Shown here one piece after another: positions 48,652-56,564 of a DNA stretch of 56,564 nucleotides (the stretch's first letter is position 1; the number at the start of each line of letters is the position of its first letter). A program made the translations under genes and the position numbers. Under the pieces are notes generated by a model. It was not told where the DNA came from, made no database searches, and was given only the letters and a program-made list of their open reading frames with translations. Source of the stretch: Methanobacteriota archaeon. GTDB taxonomy: Archaea; JAADCQ01; Methanopyri; Methanopyrales; Methanopyraceae. The DNA lies in NCBI GenBank assembly GCA_027064305.1, contig JAMOPY010000040.1, forward strand, positions 1 through 56,564. The letters are read 5' to 3'.

Positions 48652-49301
48652 GCTCCGTGGCCGAGGAACCCCACGAGGAGGCGCCCGAGGGCGAACCCGA
48701 GCTGGCCGAGGAGTTCTACGAGCGGGTGGAGCGCGTCAAGATCCCCAAGGACCGGATCGGCGTGCTCATCGGCCGGAACGGCGAGACGAAGCGGTACATC
48801 GAGCGCAAGACCGGCGTCGAGCTGCGCATCGACAGCAAGACCGGGGAGGTGGAGATCCGACCGACCAAGCGCGTGAAGGACCCGCTCGACCTGCTCAAGG
48901 CCAAGGAGTGCGTGCTCGCCATCGGCCGCGGCTTCTCGCCCGAGCGCGCGTTCCGCCTCCTCCGGGAGGACGACGCCAGCCTCGAGATCATCAACCTGTA
49001 CGAGCTCGTCGGCCGCAATCCCAAGGCCCTCGAGCGACAGCGGGCCCGCATCATCGGCCGAGAGGGCCGCACCCGCGAGCTCATCGAGGAGCTCAGCGGG
49101 GCCGACGTCTCCATCCGAGGCAAAACCGTCGCCCTCATCGGCAAGCCCCGAGAGCTCGAGATCGCCCGCAAGGCCATCGAGATGCTCGCCTCCGGCGCCC
49201 CCCACGGCCGCGTGTACCGATACCTCGAGAGCGAGCGCCGCCGCATGAAGCGCGAGAAGCTGCGACTCTGGAAGGACTCCGAGCCCCCCGAGCTCCTCTG
49301 A
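48648..49301 (+). CDS. KH-domain RNA-binding protein Dim2/Pno1-like
   Basis: 217 aa. Two KH domains: VKIPKDRIGVLIGRNGETKRYIERKTGVELRID (residues ~30-65) and ARIIGREGRTRELIEELSGADVSIRGKTVALIG (~130-165), each with a GxxG loop (GRNG, GREG). Dim2 binds near the 3' end of pre-16S/18S rRNA. GTG 48648 overlaps the rio1 stop. Confidence 0.94.
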   Translation: MSSVAEEPHEEAPEGEPELAEEFYERVERVKIPKDRIGVLIGRNGETKRYIERKTGVELRIDSKTGEVEIRPTKRVKDPLDLLKAKECVLAIGRGFSPERAFRLLREDDASLEIINLYELVGRNPKALERQRARIIGREGRTRELIEELSGADVSIRGKTVALIGKPRELEIARKAIEMLASGAPHGRVYRYLESERRRMKREKLRLWKDSEPPELL

Positions 49302-49314
49302 CCGGGGCGCCACC

Positions 49315-50352
49315 ATGACCGCCCTTGACCGACTCCGCTCACTCGCCCGCCGCGTCCTCCGCTGCCTCGAGCACGACGAGCCCCTCGAGGTGCCCAAGCG
49401 CACCACCTCCAACATCCGGTACGACCCCGAACGGCGCGTGTACACCCTCGGCGACGACGCGTACCGACGCCGCCCGAACACCCTCCGCGGCGCCAAGAAA
49501 CTCGCCCAGATGATGAGCGTCGCCGCCTTCGCCAAGGAGCTCGTCGAGACCGGCCGCTCCGCCACCCTCCGCGAGCTGTACTACACGAGCGAGGGCTGGG
49601 ACCTCCCCTTCAAGGACCAGCGCGAGAGCGACGCCATCGTCGAGGACCTCGAGGCCGTCCTCGGGCTCAAGCGCGAGGAGTTCGGCATCTGGCCCGAGGA
49701 GGACGGGGCCGCCGTCTACGGCGACCTCCTCGTCGAGGAGGACGGGGTCAAGATCCACGCCGAGCGGGCCGGCATCAGCGGCTACAACATCCCACCCAAC
49801 GTGGACGCCGTCGAGCTCCTCGACTGCGGGGCCGAGCGCGTCATCGCCGTCGAGACCATGGGCATGTACCGACGCCTCGTTCAGGAGCGCGCCCACGAGA
49901 AGCTCGACGCCCTCATCGTCGGACTCAAAGGACAGGCCGCCCGAGCCACCCGCCGCCTCCTCCGCCGCCTCAACGAGGAGCTCGACCTCCCCGTGTACGT
50001 GTTCACCGACGGCGATCCCTACGGCTGGCACATATACATGGTCATCCGGAGCGGGAGCGCCAAGGCCGCCCACCTGAACCACGAGCTCGCCTGCCCCGAC
50101 GCCAAGTTCATCGGCGTCACCGCCACCGACATCGTCGAGTACGACCTCCCCACCGAACCCCTCACCGAGGCCGACCGCAAGCGCATCGAAGAGCTGAAAC
50201 GGGACCCCCGCTACGACAGCGAGTTCTGGCGGCGCGAGCTGGACCTCCTCGCCCGACTGGGCAAGAAGGCCGAGCAGCAGGCCTTCGCCAAGTACTCCCT
50301 CGACTACGTGGTCGAGGAGTACCTCCCGACCAAGCTGGAGGAGCTCGAGTGA
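49315..50352 (+). CDS. top6A: DNA topoisomerase VI subunit A
   Basis: 345 aa, Spo11 relative that makes the transient double-strand break. The catalytic tyrosine is in ATLRELYYTSEGW near residue 85-90; the Toprim domain shows VIAVETMGMYRRL (Glu) and VYVFTDGDPYGWHIYMV (DxD). ATG 49315. Subunit B is not in the window, although many archaea encode the two together. Coding strand strongly C-rich. Followed by a palindromic terminator. Confidence 0.96.
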   Translation: MTALDRLRSLARRVLRCLEHDEPLEVPKRTTSNIRYDPERRVYTLGDDAYRRRPNTLRGAKKLAQMMSVAAFAKELVETGRSATLRELYYTSEGWDLPFKDQRESDAIVEDLEAVLGLKREEFGIWPEEDGAAVYGDLLVEEDGVKIHAERAGISGYNIPPNVDAVELLDCGAERVIAVETMGMYRRLVQERAHEKLDALIVGLKGQAARATRRLLRRLNEELDLPVYVFTDGDPYGWHIYMVIRSGSAKAAHLNHELACPDAKFIGVTATDIVEYDLPTEPLTEADRKRIEELKRDPRYDSEFWRRELDLLARLGKKAEQQAFAKYSLDYVVEEYLPTKLEELE

Positions 50353-50365
50353 CCGCGCCCCTGGG

Positions 50366-50389
50366 AAACGTTGCAACGACCGTAACGAT
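50366..50389 (+). terminator. Palindromic element, ATCGTTACGA family (copy 8, degenerate)
   Basis: The right half-site CGTAACGAT is canonical; the left side is CGTTGCAACG, itself a 10-bp palindrome. It lies 14 bases after the top6A stop and before the convergent toroid gene. Confidence 0.45.
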
Positions 50390-50408
50390 AGGCCCGGGGT
50401 GAGGGGGC

Positions 50409-51602
50409 CTAACCCGACCGGCGCCGAGGCAACGGCGGCACCACCGGGATCACCGGAAGCCCGTGCCTCCCACCCCGCTCGCCACCACCGGACGGCCGAC
50501 CGGACGGAGAGCCCGACGGCACCCGCTCCAACCACGCCGCCAACGCCGCCAGGCACCACCCCGTGGAGTACGCCCGACAGGCCACCTCCTGCGGCTTGCT
50601 CGGATCGTCCATCGACGGCCAGAACCACGACCCGTCCGGATCCTGACTCTTGGTGCTCAGCAGGAACTCCACGGCCCGTTTGACTCGATCGTCGAGCGGG
50701 TCCATCCCCGTCTTCATCAGGGCGAAGAGCACCCGAGCCGTCTTGTGCGGGCAGGGCGCCGCCGTCCCGTTCGGACCGTACACCGGGTCGTTCACCGAGG
50801 CGTGCGCCGCGAACGCCCCATCCTTCCGCTGGAACCCCAGCAACCCCTGCTGCAGCTTCGGCACGAAGCCCCGGTAGTAGCGATCCCCGGAGTAGTAGAA
50901 CGCCAGCAAGTCCCACGCGGTGAAGTCGATCTTGACCCCCTGCGAGATCAGGCCGCCCAGCGGGGACTTCGTCAGGACCCCCTCGATCCACCTCAACCCC
51001 TTCTTCACGTGCGGATCATCGGGCCCGTACTTGCCGGACCACTCCGCCAGCCAGACCACGATCGGCGTGCACCGGTACGGATCCTGCCAGGACCCCGGCC
51101 CGAACCCGCGCCACGACCCGTCGTCCCCCTGCAGGCTCATCAGCCGCTCCAGCGCCTCCGACACGTACCGATCCACCCCGTGCTTCCGGGCCACGTCCGG
51201 GAACCGCTTCTCCACCGCGATCAGCCCCATGAGCGCGTGAACGGTGTACATCCCCAGCCAGTCCTCGTGCGAGGTCTGCCCCGGGTAATCCCAGAACATC
51301 CTCCGATTCGGGTCCCAGCACCTCAGGATGTACGAAACGCCCCGATCCACGGCCTCCCGGATCCTCGGCCTCAGATCCTGCGGCGCCCGATCGTAGAACT
51401 CGGACAGTCCGAGCAGCACCACTCCCGTGTCCATGCTCGAGGACCGGTTGGTCCCCTCGTACAACCACCCACCGTCCGGCCGCTGATGCTCCACCAACCA
51501 CCGCGCCGCCTTCACGCACCGATCCTGCACCCGACCAACCAAGTCCGCCTGAACGGGCGCGGCCAGCAGCGCCAGACCGAGGAGGATCGCCACCCACCTC
51601 AT
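50409..51602 (-). CDS. Exported alpha/alpha-toroid protein (prenyltransferase/squalene-oxidase repeat; transcobalamin-like fold)
   Basis: ~397 aa. Signal peptide MRWVAILLGLALLAAPVQA. The body has repeats of the QxxDGSW type: EHQRPDGGWLYEG, LMSLQGDDGSWRGF, LLGFQRKDGAFAAH, LLSTKSQDPDGSWFW, which build an alpha/alpha toroid as in terpene cyclases and in transcobalamin/intrinsic factor. The cyclase catalytic DxDD motif is not evident, so ligand binding is more likely than cyclisation (inference). The C-terminus is a Ser/Gly linker and LPVIPVVPPLPRRR. ATG 51602; GTG 51611 is also possible. Next to an exported CobN-like gene. Confidence 0.78.
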   Translation of the reverse strand: MRWVAILLGLALLAAPVQADLVGRVQDRCVKAARWLVEHQRPDGGWLYEGTNRSSSMDTGVVLLGLSEFYDRAPQDLRPRIREAVDRGVSYILRCWDPNRRMFWDYPGQTSHEDWLGMYTVHALMGLIAVEKRFPDVARKHGVDRYVSEALERLMSLQGDDGSWRGFGPGSWQDPYRCTPIVVWLAEWSGKYGPDDPHVKKGLRWIEGVLTKSPLGGLISQGVKIDFTAWDLLAFYYSGDRYYRGFVPKLQQGLLGFQRKDGAFAAHASVNDPVYGPNGTAAPCPHKTARVLFALMKTGMDPLDDRVKRAVEFLLSTKSQDPDGSWFWPSMDDPSKPQEVACRAYSTGWCLAALAAWLERVPSGSPSGRPSGGGERGGRHGLPVIPVVPPLPRRRSG

Positions 51603-51649
51603 CCGGCCCACCCCCAGCCGGAAGAAGGGGTGGTGGGAACGGGGCGAGC

Positions 51650-53059
51650 CTAGCGTCGCCGACCGAGCGCGGCCAGGAGGGCCAGCAGCGCGATCACCGG
51701 GCTCACCGGACTACCACTCTTACCACCCTGCTGCCGACCTCCCTGGCCGCCCGGCTGACTGGTCCGCTGCTGACCCTGGGCCGCACCGCCCGAGCCCACC
51801 TTCTGCTCCAGCCGACTGACCTTCTGCTGCAGCGCCCGCACCTCGTCGAACAGCCGCCCCACCGCCCAGTCCTTCACCGCCGGCGCGCACTCGATCGGGT
51901 TGGACTCCAGGCGGGCCTTCGTGACCCCCACGTCCGCCCACGCGTTCAGCCGGTCCAGCACGGACTCGAGGTCCTTCACCGCCTTCTGGATCTCGTCACG
52001 CGCCAGCTTTGCGTCCTCGGCCGCGGGCGGGAAGAAGTGACCGTACTGGTGCACGTACTCCTCGTACTCTTTCCACACTTTCTCAATGCTGAACAGCACC
52101 GCGAACGCCAGCGCCTCCTCCGGCAACGGCTGTCCGTAGACATCCTTACCCTGCCTGAACAGCTCGATCACCTTCTTCACTTCGTCCTTGGTGAAGCCGC
52201 CCGGGTGCGGCTGGTACTGACCGCCCTCCAGGTACGTCTCGACGAAGTTGTCGCCCAGGCCGAAGTGCTTCGCCTCCTTGTCGATGAGCTGGATCACGCG
52301 GTCCGGCATCAGCTGGCTGTCGCCGAAGACCGCGTTGATCAAGTCCCTCTTGATGGCGTTCGCCACGTCCTCGGGCGTCTCGCACTTGCTGAGGTCCAGC
52401 GTAATGGCGGACTGGTTGCCGTACACGTTGGCCGGGATCGTCACGCTCCCGAGGTTCTCGGCTACGCGCGCGGCCTTGTTCACCTCGTTGAAGATCGCCC
52501 GCCAGTTCCCGGACACGACCAGCCCCAGCACCGCCAGCGTCCGGGATGCGATGGCCGTCTTCAGGTCATCGGAGCCCTTGTGCTGCTCCCACGCGTCCCA
52601 CGTCTCACCCACCTTCTCCACGGCTCCCTCCCACGCGTGCGTCTCCTCGTGCACCTTCAGCGCCCACCGGGCCGGCTCCTGCGCCAGGTCGACCACGGTG
52701 CTGACGCGCTTGAACCAGTCCTTCCCCAGCTCGCCGATCCCGTAGATCAGCGCCCGGAAGTCGCCCGGGCCCACCTCCACCCACGAGCCGGACTCCGCGA
52801 CGTCGGTCCCCTGGAACGCCGCCTGGATCGCGTTCCTGTCGTCCTTGAACGCCATGTACGGGTACGCCGTGGGGATCACCTTCAGCCCGCACGGTGGCTG
52901 GAAGCCGCCGATGGTGTTGAGCGCCTCCCGGAGCTTGCCCCCGTACTCCTCGATCTTGGCGGCGTCCAGGTAGGCCTGTCGGTAGTCCTGCAGGGAGGCC
53001 GCGGCGGGGGCGCCGGCCAGGGCCAGCGCTCCAATCAGGGTGAGCAGCGCTAATCTCAC
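51650..53059 (-). CDS. Exported coiled-coil protein with C-terminal membrane anchor
   Basis: 469 aa, no recognised family. Signal peptide LALLTLIGALALAGAPAAA, a helical body with ETHAWEGAVEKVGETW near residue 140, and long heptad-like helices around residues 330-425 (DEIQKAVKDLESVLDRL; LFDEVRALQQKVSRLEQKV). A Gln/Gly/Ser-rich linker (~425-447) leads to SPVSPVIALLALLAALGRRR, a short hydrophobic segment with a triple-Arg end resembling archaeal surface-anchoring tails. GTG 53059, GGGGGAT upstream. Divergent from the CobN-like gene and adjacent to the toroid gene. Confidence 0.65.
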   Translation of the reverse strand: MRLALLTLIGALALAGAPAAASLQDYRQAYLDAAKIEEYGGKLREALNTIGGFQPPCGLKVIPTAYPYMAFKDDRNAIQAAFQGTDVAESGSWVEVGPGDFRALIYGIGELGKDWFKRVSTVVDLAQEPARWALKVHEETHAWEGAVEKVGETWDAWEQHKGSDDLKTAIASRTLAVLGLVVSGNWRAIFNEVNKAARVAENLGSVTIPANVYGNQSAITLDLSKCETPEDVANAIKRDLINAVFGDSQLMPDRVIQLIDKEAKHFGLGDNFVETYLEGGQYQPHPGGFTKDEVKKVIELFRQGKDVYGQPLPEEALAFAVLFSIEKVWKEYEEYVHQYGHFFPPAAEDAKLARDEIQKAVKDLESVLDRLNAWADVGVTKARLESNPIECAPAVKDWAVGRLFDEVRALQQKVSRLEQKVGSGGAAQGQQRTSQPGGQGGRQQGGKSGSPVSPVIALLALLAALGRRR

Positions 53060-53141
53060 TTAGAGCAATCCCCCGTGGCACGTTGGTAGTACTTTCCGGC
53101 CCGGAGTTGTTACCGATGAGTACCAAAAAGGTTTCGGGAAT

Positions 53142-53153
53142 GACCTTTATCGG
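53142..53153 (+). promoter_or_regulatory. Promoter of the CobN-like gene
   Basis: GACCTTTATCGG is a TATA-like element; the predicted start (~53174) is followed by GGGGGAG and GTG 53197. Confidence 0.5.
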
Positions 53154-53196
53154 GCCACCCGGGTCCCCGGTGCGATCCCCGGGGGAGACCGGGATC

Positions 53197-56100
53197 GTGC
53201 CGATCCCGCTCGTTCTTCTCCTGCTGACGGTGTCGATCCAGCCCGCGGGGGCCGCGGGCGCGCAACCGCTGCAGTTCCACGAGCCGGACGCGGGCGTGCC
53301 GCCGGGGGAGTACTGGGCGGACCCCTTGGGTCACCCCACCCCGTCCTTCTTCCGGGAGGTCGTGCTGCCGGACTCGAGGGGCCTGCTCGTCACCCCGCCA
53401 ACCCGGCTGGCGGGCCGCCCCTATCCGGAGAACGAGGCCCTGGTGGGGAGGCTCGAGGCGCGCTGGCGGGGGCTGGCGGGGAGGCCCAACCGGGAGAAGG
53501 TCGTGGCCCTGGTCTACTACAACTGGCCCCCGGGCCGGGAGTCCGTCACCGCCGATGGGCTGGACGTGTTCGGCTCGCTCGTTAACATCCTGGCCAATCT
53601 CAAGGCCGCGGGCTACGACGTGAGGACGCCCTGGGACCGGGAGCTGCTGGAGATCGCCCGGCTCGAGCGGGCTGGCCGGTGGGACGAGGCGGCCCGGCTG
53701 GTGAGGAGGCTCGAGGCCGAGCTCGCCCGGCTGGTCTGGCGGTACGGGATCAACGTGGGCTGGTGGAGCGGGGAGCGGCTGCGTCGGATGTACGAGGGTC
53801 GGGCCTACCTCGCGCTCATCCCCGTCGACGCGTACCGTCGGTGGTACGAGCGGCTGCCCGAGGTGGATCGGCTGTACGTGGAGGACGGTCTGCCCGGGCT
53901 CCTCTACGGGTACGCCCGGCTGCTGAGACCGCCGCTGGGCGGGCGGGAGCTGGAGTCGCTGAGGCGAGACCTGGAGGCGCTGCTGGCGGAGGCGCGGCGG
54001 CTGCTGTCGTCCGTGGGGCCGGTCGGGGTCGGTTCCGGCGATCCTAGGGAGCTCCAGGCCGCCCGGGAGGGGGCGCTGAGGGAGCTCTCCCGGCTGGCGG
54101 AGGCGGTGTTGGAGTACGCCTCGGGGCGCCTGGGCGCGTCGGAGCTCCGCCGGGCGTTCGAGCGGGCGTTGGAGGCGGGCCGGCGGCTGGAGCGGCTGCT
54201 GGGGTACCGCACGGGCCTGTTCGGGTGGGGGCCGCCGCCCGGGGACGTGATGGTCGTGGACGGGTACTTCGTGGTCCCGGGGCTGAGGTTCGGGAAGGTG
54301 CTGCTGGTGCCTCAGCCCCCGCGCGGCTGGCTCTGGGGCTCGCTGGAGTCGTCGGTCGCGTACCACTCGCTGCTGCTCCCGCCGCCGCACCACTACCTGG
54401 CCGTGTACCTGTGGCTGAAGCGGACGGTCGACGTCGTCGTGCACGTGGGCACGCACGGGACGCTGGAGTGGCTGCCGCTGCGTCGGACGCTCCCCTCGCA
54501 CGTGGACTTCCCGACGGTGCTGCTCGGGGACGTTCCGCACGTGTACCTATGGTGCGTGACGAGTGGGGAGCTGCTGAACGTCAAGTGGAGGACGAGCGCG
54601 GTGGTGATCGGGCACCTGCCGCCGCCCCCGGAGACGGCGACCGAGTTCTACCTGCGGACGCTCGTGGAGGCGCTGCACGAGTGCTTCCACTGGTTCCAGT
54701 CCGGCAGCCCGGGGCTCGCGGAGCGGTTGCGTCCGCTCATCCTGGAGGCGCTCCGCGTCACCCGGCTGTACGAGTGGATGGGTCTCTCCTGGGAGGACGT
54801 GGTCCGGATGGCGGGGACGGAGCGGGGCTTCGAGCGGCTGGTGGACCGGCTGCACCTCTACCTGCACGCGATGCAGGCCCACGGTGAGCGCCCGGTGCCG
54901 GCGAGCCTGGCGCGCTCGCTGCACGTGTACGGGCTGGTCACCTCGGACGAGGCGCGCGCCTACGTGCGCGCCGTCCTCTTCCGAGAGTTCCTGAGGCGGG
55001 AGCTCGAGCGCCGCGGGCTGAGCCTCGACGAGCTGGATCGGATGCTCCGGGGCCACCCCGACCGGGCCCTCCGGCTCCTGAACGAGCTCTGGGGCGAGTG
55101 GGACCGGCTGGTGTCCCACCCGGGGGAGCTGCGGTCCCTTTACCCCGACCTCTACCGGGAGGCGGAGCGGATCCGGCGGCTCGTGATCGAGTCCGCCCGG
55201 CTCGAGATCGAGAGTCTGCTGAGCGCGCTCTCCGGGCGCCGGATCCCGGTGGGGCCCCCGGGCGACCCCACCCTGGACCCCTCCGTGCTGCCCACGGGGC
55301 GCCTGCTGTACGCCCTGGACCCGAACGCGCTCCCGTCCGAGGCCGCCTGGAGGGCGACCGAGGGGTTGCGGCCGCCTCAACGACCCACCCTGTTCCTGCT
55401 CTCCGCCACGGACCTGATCAACGACCGCGGCGTCTCCCTGGCCTACCTGATGAGGAGCTCGGGCCTGGTGAGGCTCGCCGAGGGGTACGGGCTCACGGGC
55501 TCCCCGGTCTACGCCCCGGTCCTCGTCTGCCAGGGTCTGGAGTCCGTCTTCGCCCGGTGCACCCCGGGCCTCGCGCTGCTCAAGGCGCACCTGGCGTGCG
55601 TCCTTAGGGCCTCGGAGCGGTGCCCACCGTCGGAGCTGGAGCGGCTCCTGGAGCGGCTGCGGGGCGGGTGCCGGGACCCGGAACTCCGGGCCGCGCTCTC
55701 GAGGATCCACGTCGACCCGGGCCTGCTCCGCCGGGGTCTGGAGGCGCTGCGGCGGTGGTACGAGTCCCTCCCGGTCCGGGTGCTCGAGCTCCCGGACTTC
55801 CGACCGGACCCGAGCTGGTACGAGGCGTGGGCGGTGAAGTTCCTGTACGGGGTGCAGGTGGAGGGATTGCCGGTGGAGGAGGCCGCCCGACGCGCCGCCG
55901 CGGCCCTGTACGGGCCGGCCGACTACACGACGGGGGTGCGGGCGCTCGCCGAGCGGCTGGAGCCCCGCGAGTGGGACCTCTTCGTGGCCTCGCTGCCCGC
56001 CAAGCTGGGCCGGATCCTGCTGCCCGAGGGTCCCGTCTCGGACCCCGGGATGTTCGAGCTGGAGCTCCTGCTGGTCGACCAGCTCGTGAAGGCGGAGACC

Positions 56101-56564
56101 GACCGCATCTGGGGGGCCCTGGCGGAGGACGTCCTGGAGTTCGGCGTCGCCTGCCTCGCCCTCTCCCGGGCCGTGCGCGGCGCGTGCCTCGACCTGCTGC
56201 TCCTGGACCCGACCACCCGGGAGCTGACCCCGTTCCACGCGGAACTGCTGCGCGAGTTCCACTCGCTGTTCCTCGACCGGGACTGGATCCTCTCGCTGAG
56301 CACCCCGGGCCAGGCCGCCGCGCTCTTCGAGCGGGTGTCGAGGCTGCTGGGCCTGATCGCCGCGCTGAGCCCCGTCATCGAGTCCCCGGGCACCCCGGTG
56401 GAGGAGGCGCTCGCGGGCGCCCTGGGGCAGCTCCTGTACGAGGTCACCCACCGGTTGGTGCTCGACCGCGAGGTGGCCCGGCACCTGGAGCGGATCAACC
56501 CGTACGCGCTGGAGGCGATCACCGCCCGGGTCTTCCACCTGTACTACCGGGCCGGGGAGGCCCT
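53197..56564 (+). CDS. Exported CobN-like chelatase subunit, 3' end outside the window
   Basis: Open over 1120 codons to the window end with no stop. A signal peptide (MPIPLVLLLLTVSIQPAGA) is followed by a CobN/BchH-type body. The early segment VALVYYNWPPG...VFGSLVNILANLKAAGYDV corresponds to the CobN 'LDVFxSLxxILxxLKxxGY' region. VVVHVGTHGTLEWLP near residue 420 corresponds to the family's HFGTHGTxEWLPG. Classical CobN is cytoplasmic and inserts cobalt; an exported form cannot use cytosolic ATPase partners. GTG 53197 has GGGGGAG nine bases upstream; in-frame GTG 53170 and ATG 53116 precede it but fall in the promoter. Confidence 0.82.
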   Translation, partial: MPIPLVLLLLTVSIQPAGAAGAQPLQFHEPDAGVPPGEYWADPLGHPTPSFFREVVLPDSRGLLVTPPTRLAGRPYPENEALVGRLEARWRGLAGRPNREKVVALVYYNWPPGRESVTADGLDVFGSLVNILANLKAAGYDVRTPWDRELLEIARLERAGRWDEAARLVRRLEAELARLVWRYGINVGWWSGERLRRMYEGRAYLALIPVDAYRRWYERLPEVDRLYVEDGLPGLLYGYARLLRPPLGGRELESLRRDLEALLAEARRLLSSVGPVGVGSGDPRELQAAREGALRELSRLAEAVLEYASGRLGASELRRAFERALEAGRRLERLLGYRTGLFGWGPPPGDVMVVDGYFVVPGLRFGKVLLVPQPPRGWLWGSLESSVAYHSLLLPPPHHYLAVYLWLKRTVDVVVHVGTHGTLEWLPLRRTLPSHVDFPTVLLGDVPHVYLWCVTSGELLNVKWRTSAVVIGHLPPPPETATEFYLRTLVEALHECFHWFQSGSPGLAERLRPLILEALRVTRLYEWMGLSWEDVVRMAGTERGFERLVDRLHLYLHAMQAHGERPVPASLARSLHVYGLVTSDEARAYVRAVLFREFLRRELERRGLSLDELDRMLRGHPDRALRLLNELWGEWDRLVSHPGELRSLYPDLYREAERIRRLVIESARLEIESLLSALSGRRIPVGPPGDPTLDPSVLPTGRLLYALDPNALPSEAAWRATEGLRPPQRPTLFLLSATDLINDRGVSLAYLMRSSGLVRLAEGYGLTGSPVYAPVLVCQGLESVFARCTPGLALLKAHLACVLRASERCPPSELERLLERLRGGCRDPELRAALSRIHVDPGLLRRGLEALRRWYESLPVRVLELPDFRPDPSWYEAWAVKFLYGVQVEGLPVEEAARRAAAALYGPADYTTGVRALAERLEPREWDLFVASLPAKLGRILLPEGPVSDPGMFELELLLVDQLVKAETDRIWGALAEDVLEFGVACLALSRAVRGACLDLLLLDPTTRELTPFHAELLREFHSLFLDRDWILSLSTPGQAAALFERVSRLLGLIAALSPVIESPGTPVEEALAGALGQLLYEVTHRLVLDREVARHLERINPYALEAITARVFHLYYRAGEA

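Noticed and set aside
53116-53196. Longer CobN-like protein starting at ATG 53116 or GTG 53170
   Set aside because: The codons overlap the TATA-like element and would put ~27 polar residues before a good signal peptide; GTG 53197 has the ribosome-binding site.

Overview
The window is archaeal and comes from Methanopyrus or a very close relative. The evidence is a G+C-rich genome with hyperthermophile information-processing genes, methanogen-only genes (mer, an RFA-P synthase, Frh-type subunits, a V4R regulator), a high-G+C archaeal 16S rRNA gene, and a tRNA-Arg gene with C instead of T at position 8. That last trait is the known Methanopyrus signature, corrected in the RNA by C-to-U editing. 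By eye the base composition looks at or above that of the M. kandleri type strain; I did not count it.

Layout. 1-5.4 kb: end of an enolase-superfamily gene, a membrane protein, FEN-1, pyrK-pyrD, and a DUF47/Pit phosphate transporter pair. 5.4-7.7 kb: the C/D-box RNP genes nop5 and fibrillarin, followed on the same strand by three tandem C/D-box guide RNAs. 7.8-10.5 kb: methanopterin RFA-P synthase, a DUF483/KaiC-like pair and two more guide RNAs. 10.6-13 kb: a frameshifted LAGLIDADG gene, the 16S rRNA gene with its processing stem, and two guide RNAs in the trailer. 13-19.7 kb: moaC, moaB, a Kef-type antiporter, GMP synthase subunit A, a GltB-like enzyme, tRNA-Arg, RimI, archaemetzincin, an isolated 5S rRNA gene and a TatD nuclease. 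19.8-24 kb: ilvH, thrS, a CMD-family protein, an MsvR-like regulator and a V4R-like protein. 24-28.7 kb: a four-gene operon of a CO dehydrogenase and three F420-hydrogenase-like subunits. 28.8-35 kb: DUF166, rubrerythrin, ilvB, pyrC, a HAD protein and an RNA ligase. 35-43 kb: a large membrane glycosyltransferase-like protein, two CBS proteins, mer, an ASCH protein, a Cys-rich protein, UspA and an ABC-GNAT fusion. 43.3-50.4 kb: a colinear RNA and ribosome-biogenesis run (TrmJ, DUF1512, NMD3, TyrRS, Pcc1-like, aIF1A, Rio1, Dim2, Top6A). 50.4-56.6 kb: three exported proteins, namely an alpha/alpha-toroid protein, a coiled-coil protein with a C-terminal anchor, and a CobN-like chelatase subunit that runs off the window.

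Four things stand out. (1) The CooS-FrhA/G/B-like operon looks like a CO:F420 oxidoreductase, because the FrhA homologue has lost Ni-ligand positions. (2) The exported toroid/CobN-like cluster suggests an extracellular tetrapyrrole-handling system. (3) A family of near-identical A+T-rich palindromes (half-site ATCGTTACGAT) sits just 3' of stable-RNA genes and some mRNAs and looks like a dedicated terminator. (4) At least eight C/D-box guide RNAs can be read; many of their guides are antisense to the 16S rRNA encoded in this same window.

Several genes (moaB, the Kef-type gene, nmd3, the Pcc1-like gene, probably the ABC-GNAT gene) have no ATG, GTG or TTG at their conserved N-terminus, so CTG or ACG starts are proposed for some. 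Many start coordinates are judgement calls based on Shine-Dalgarno spacing and overlap with the previous stop codon.
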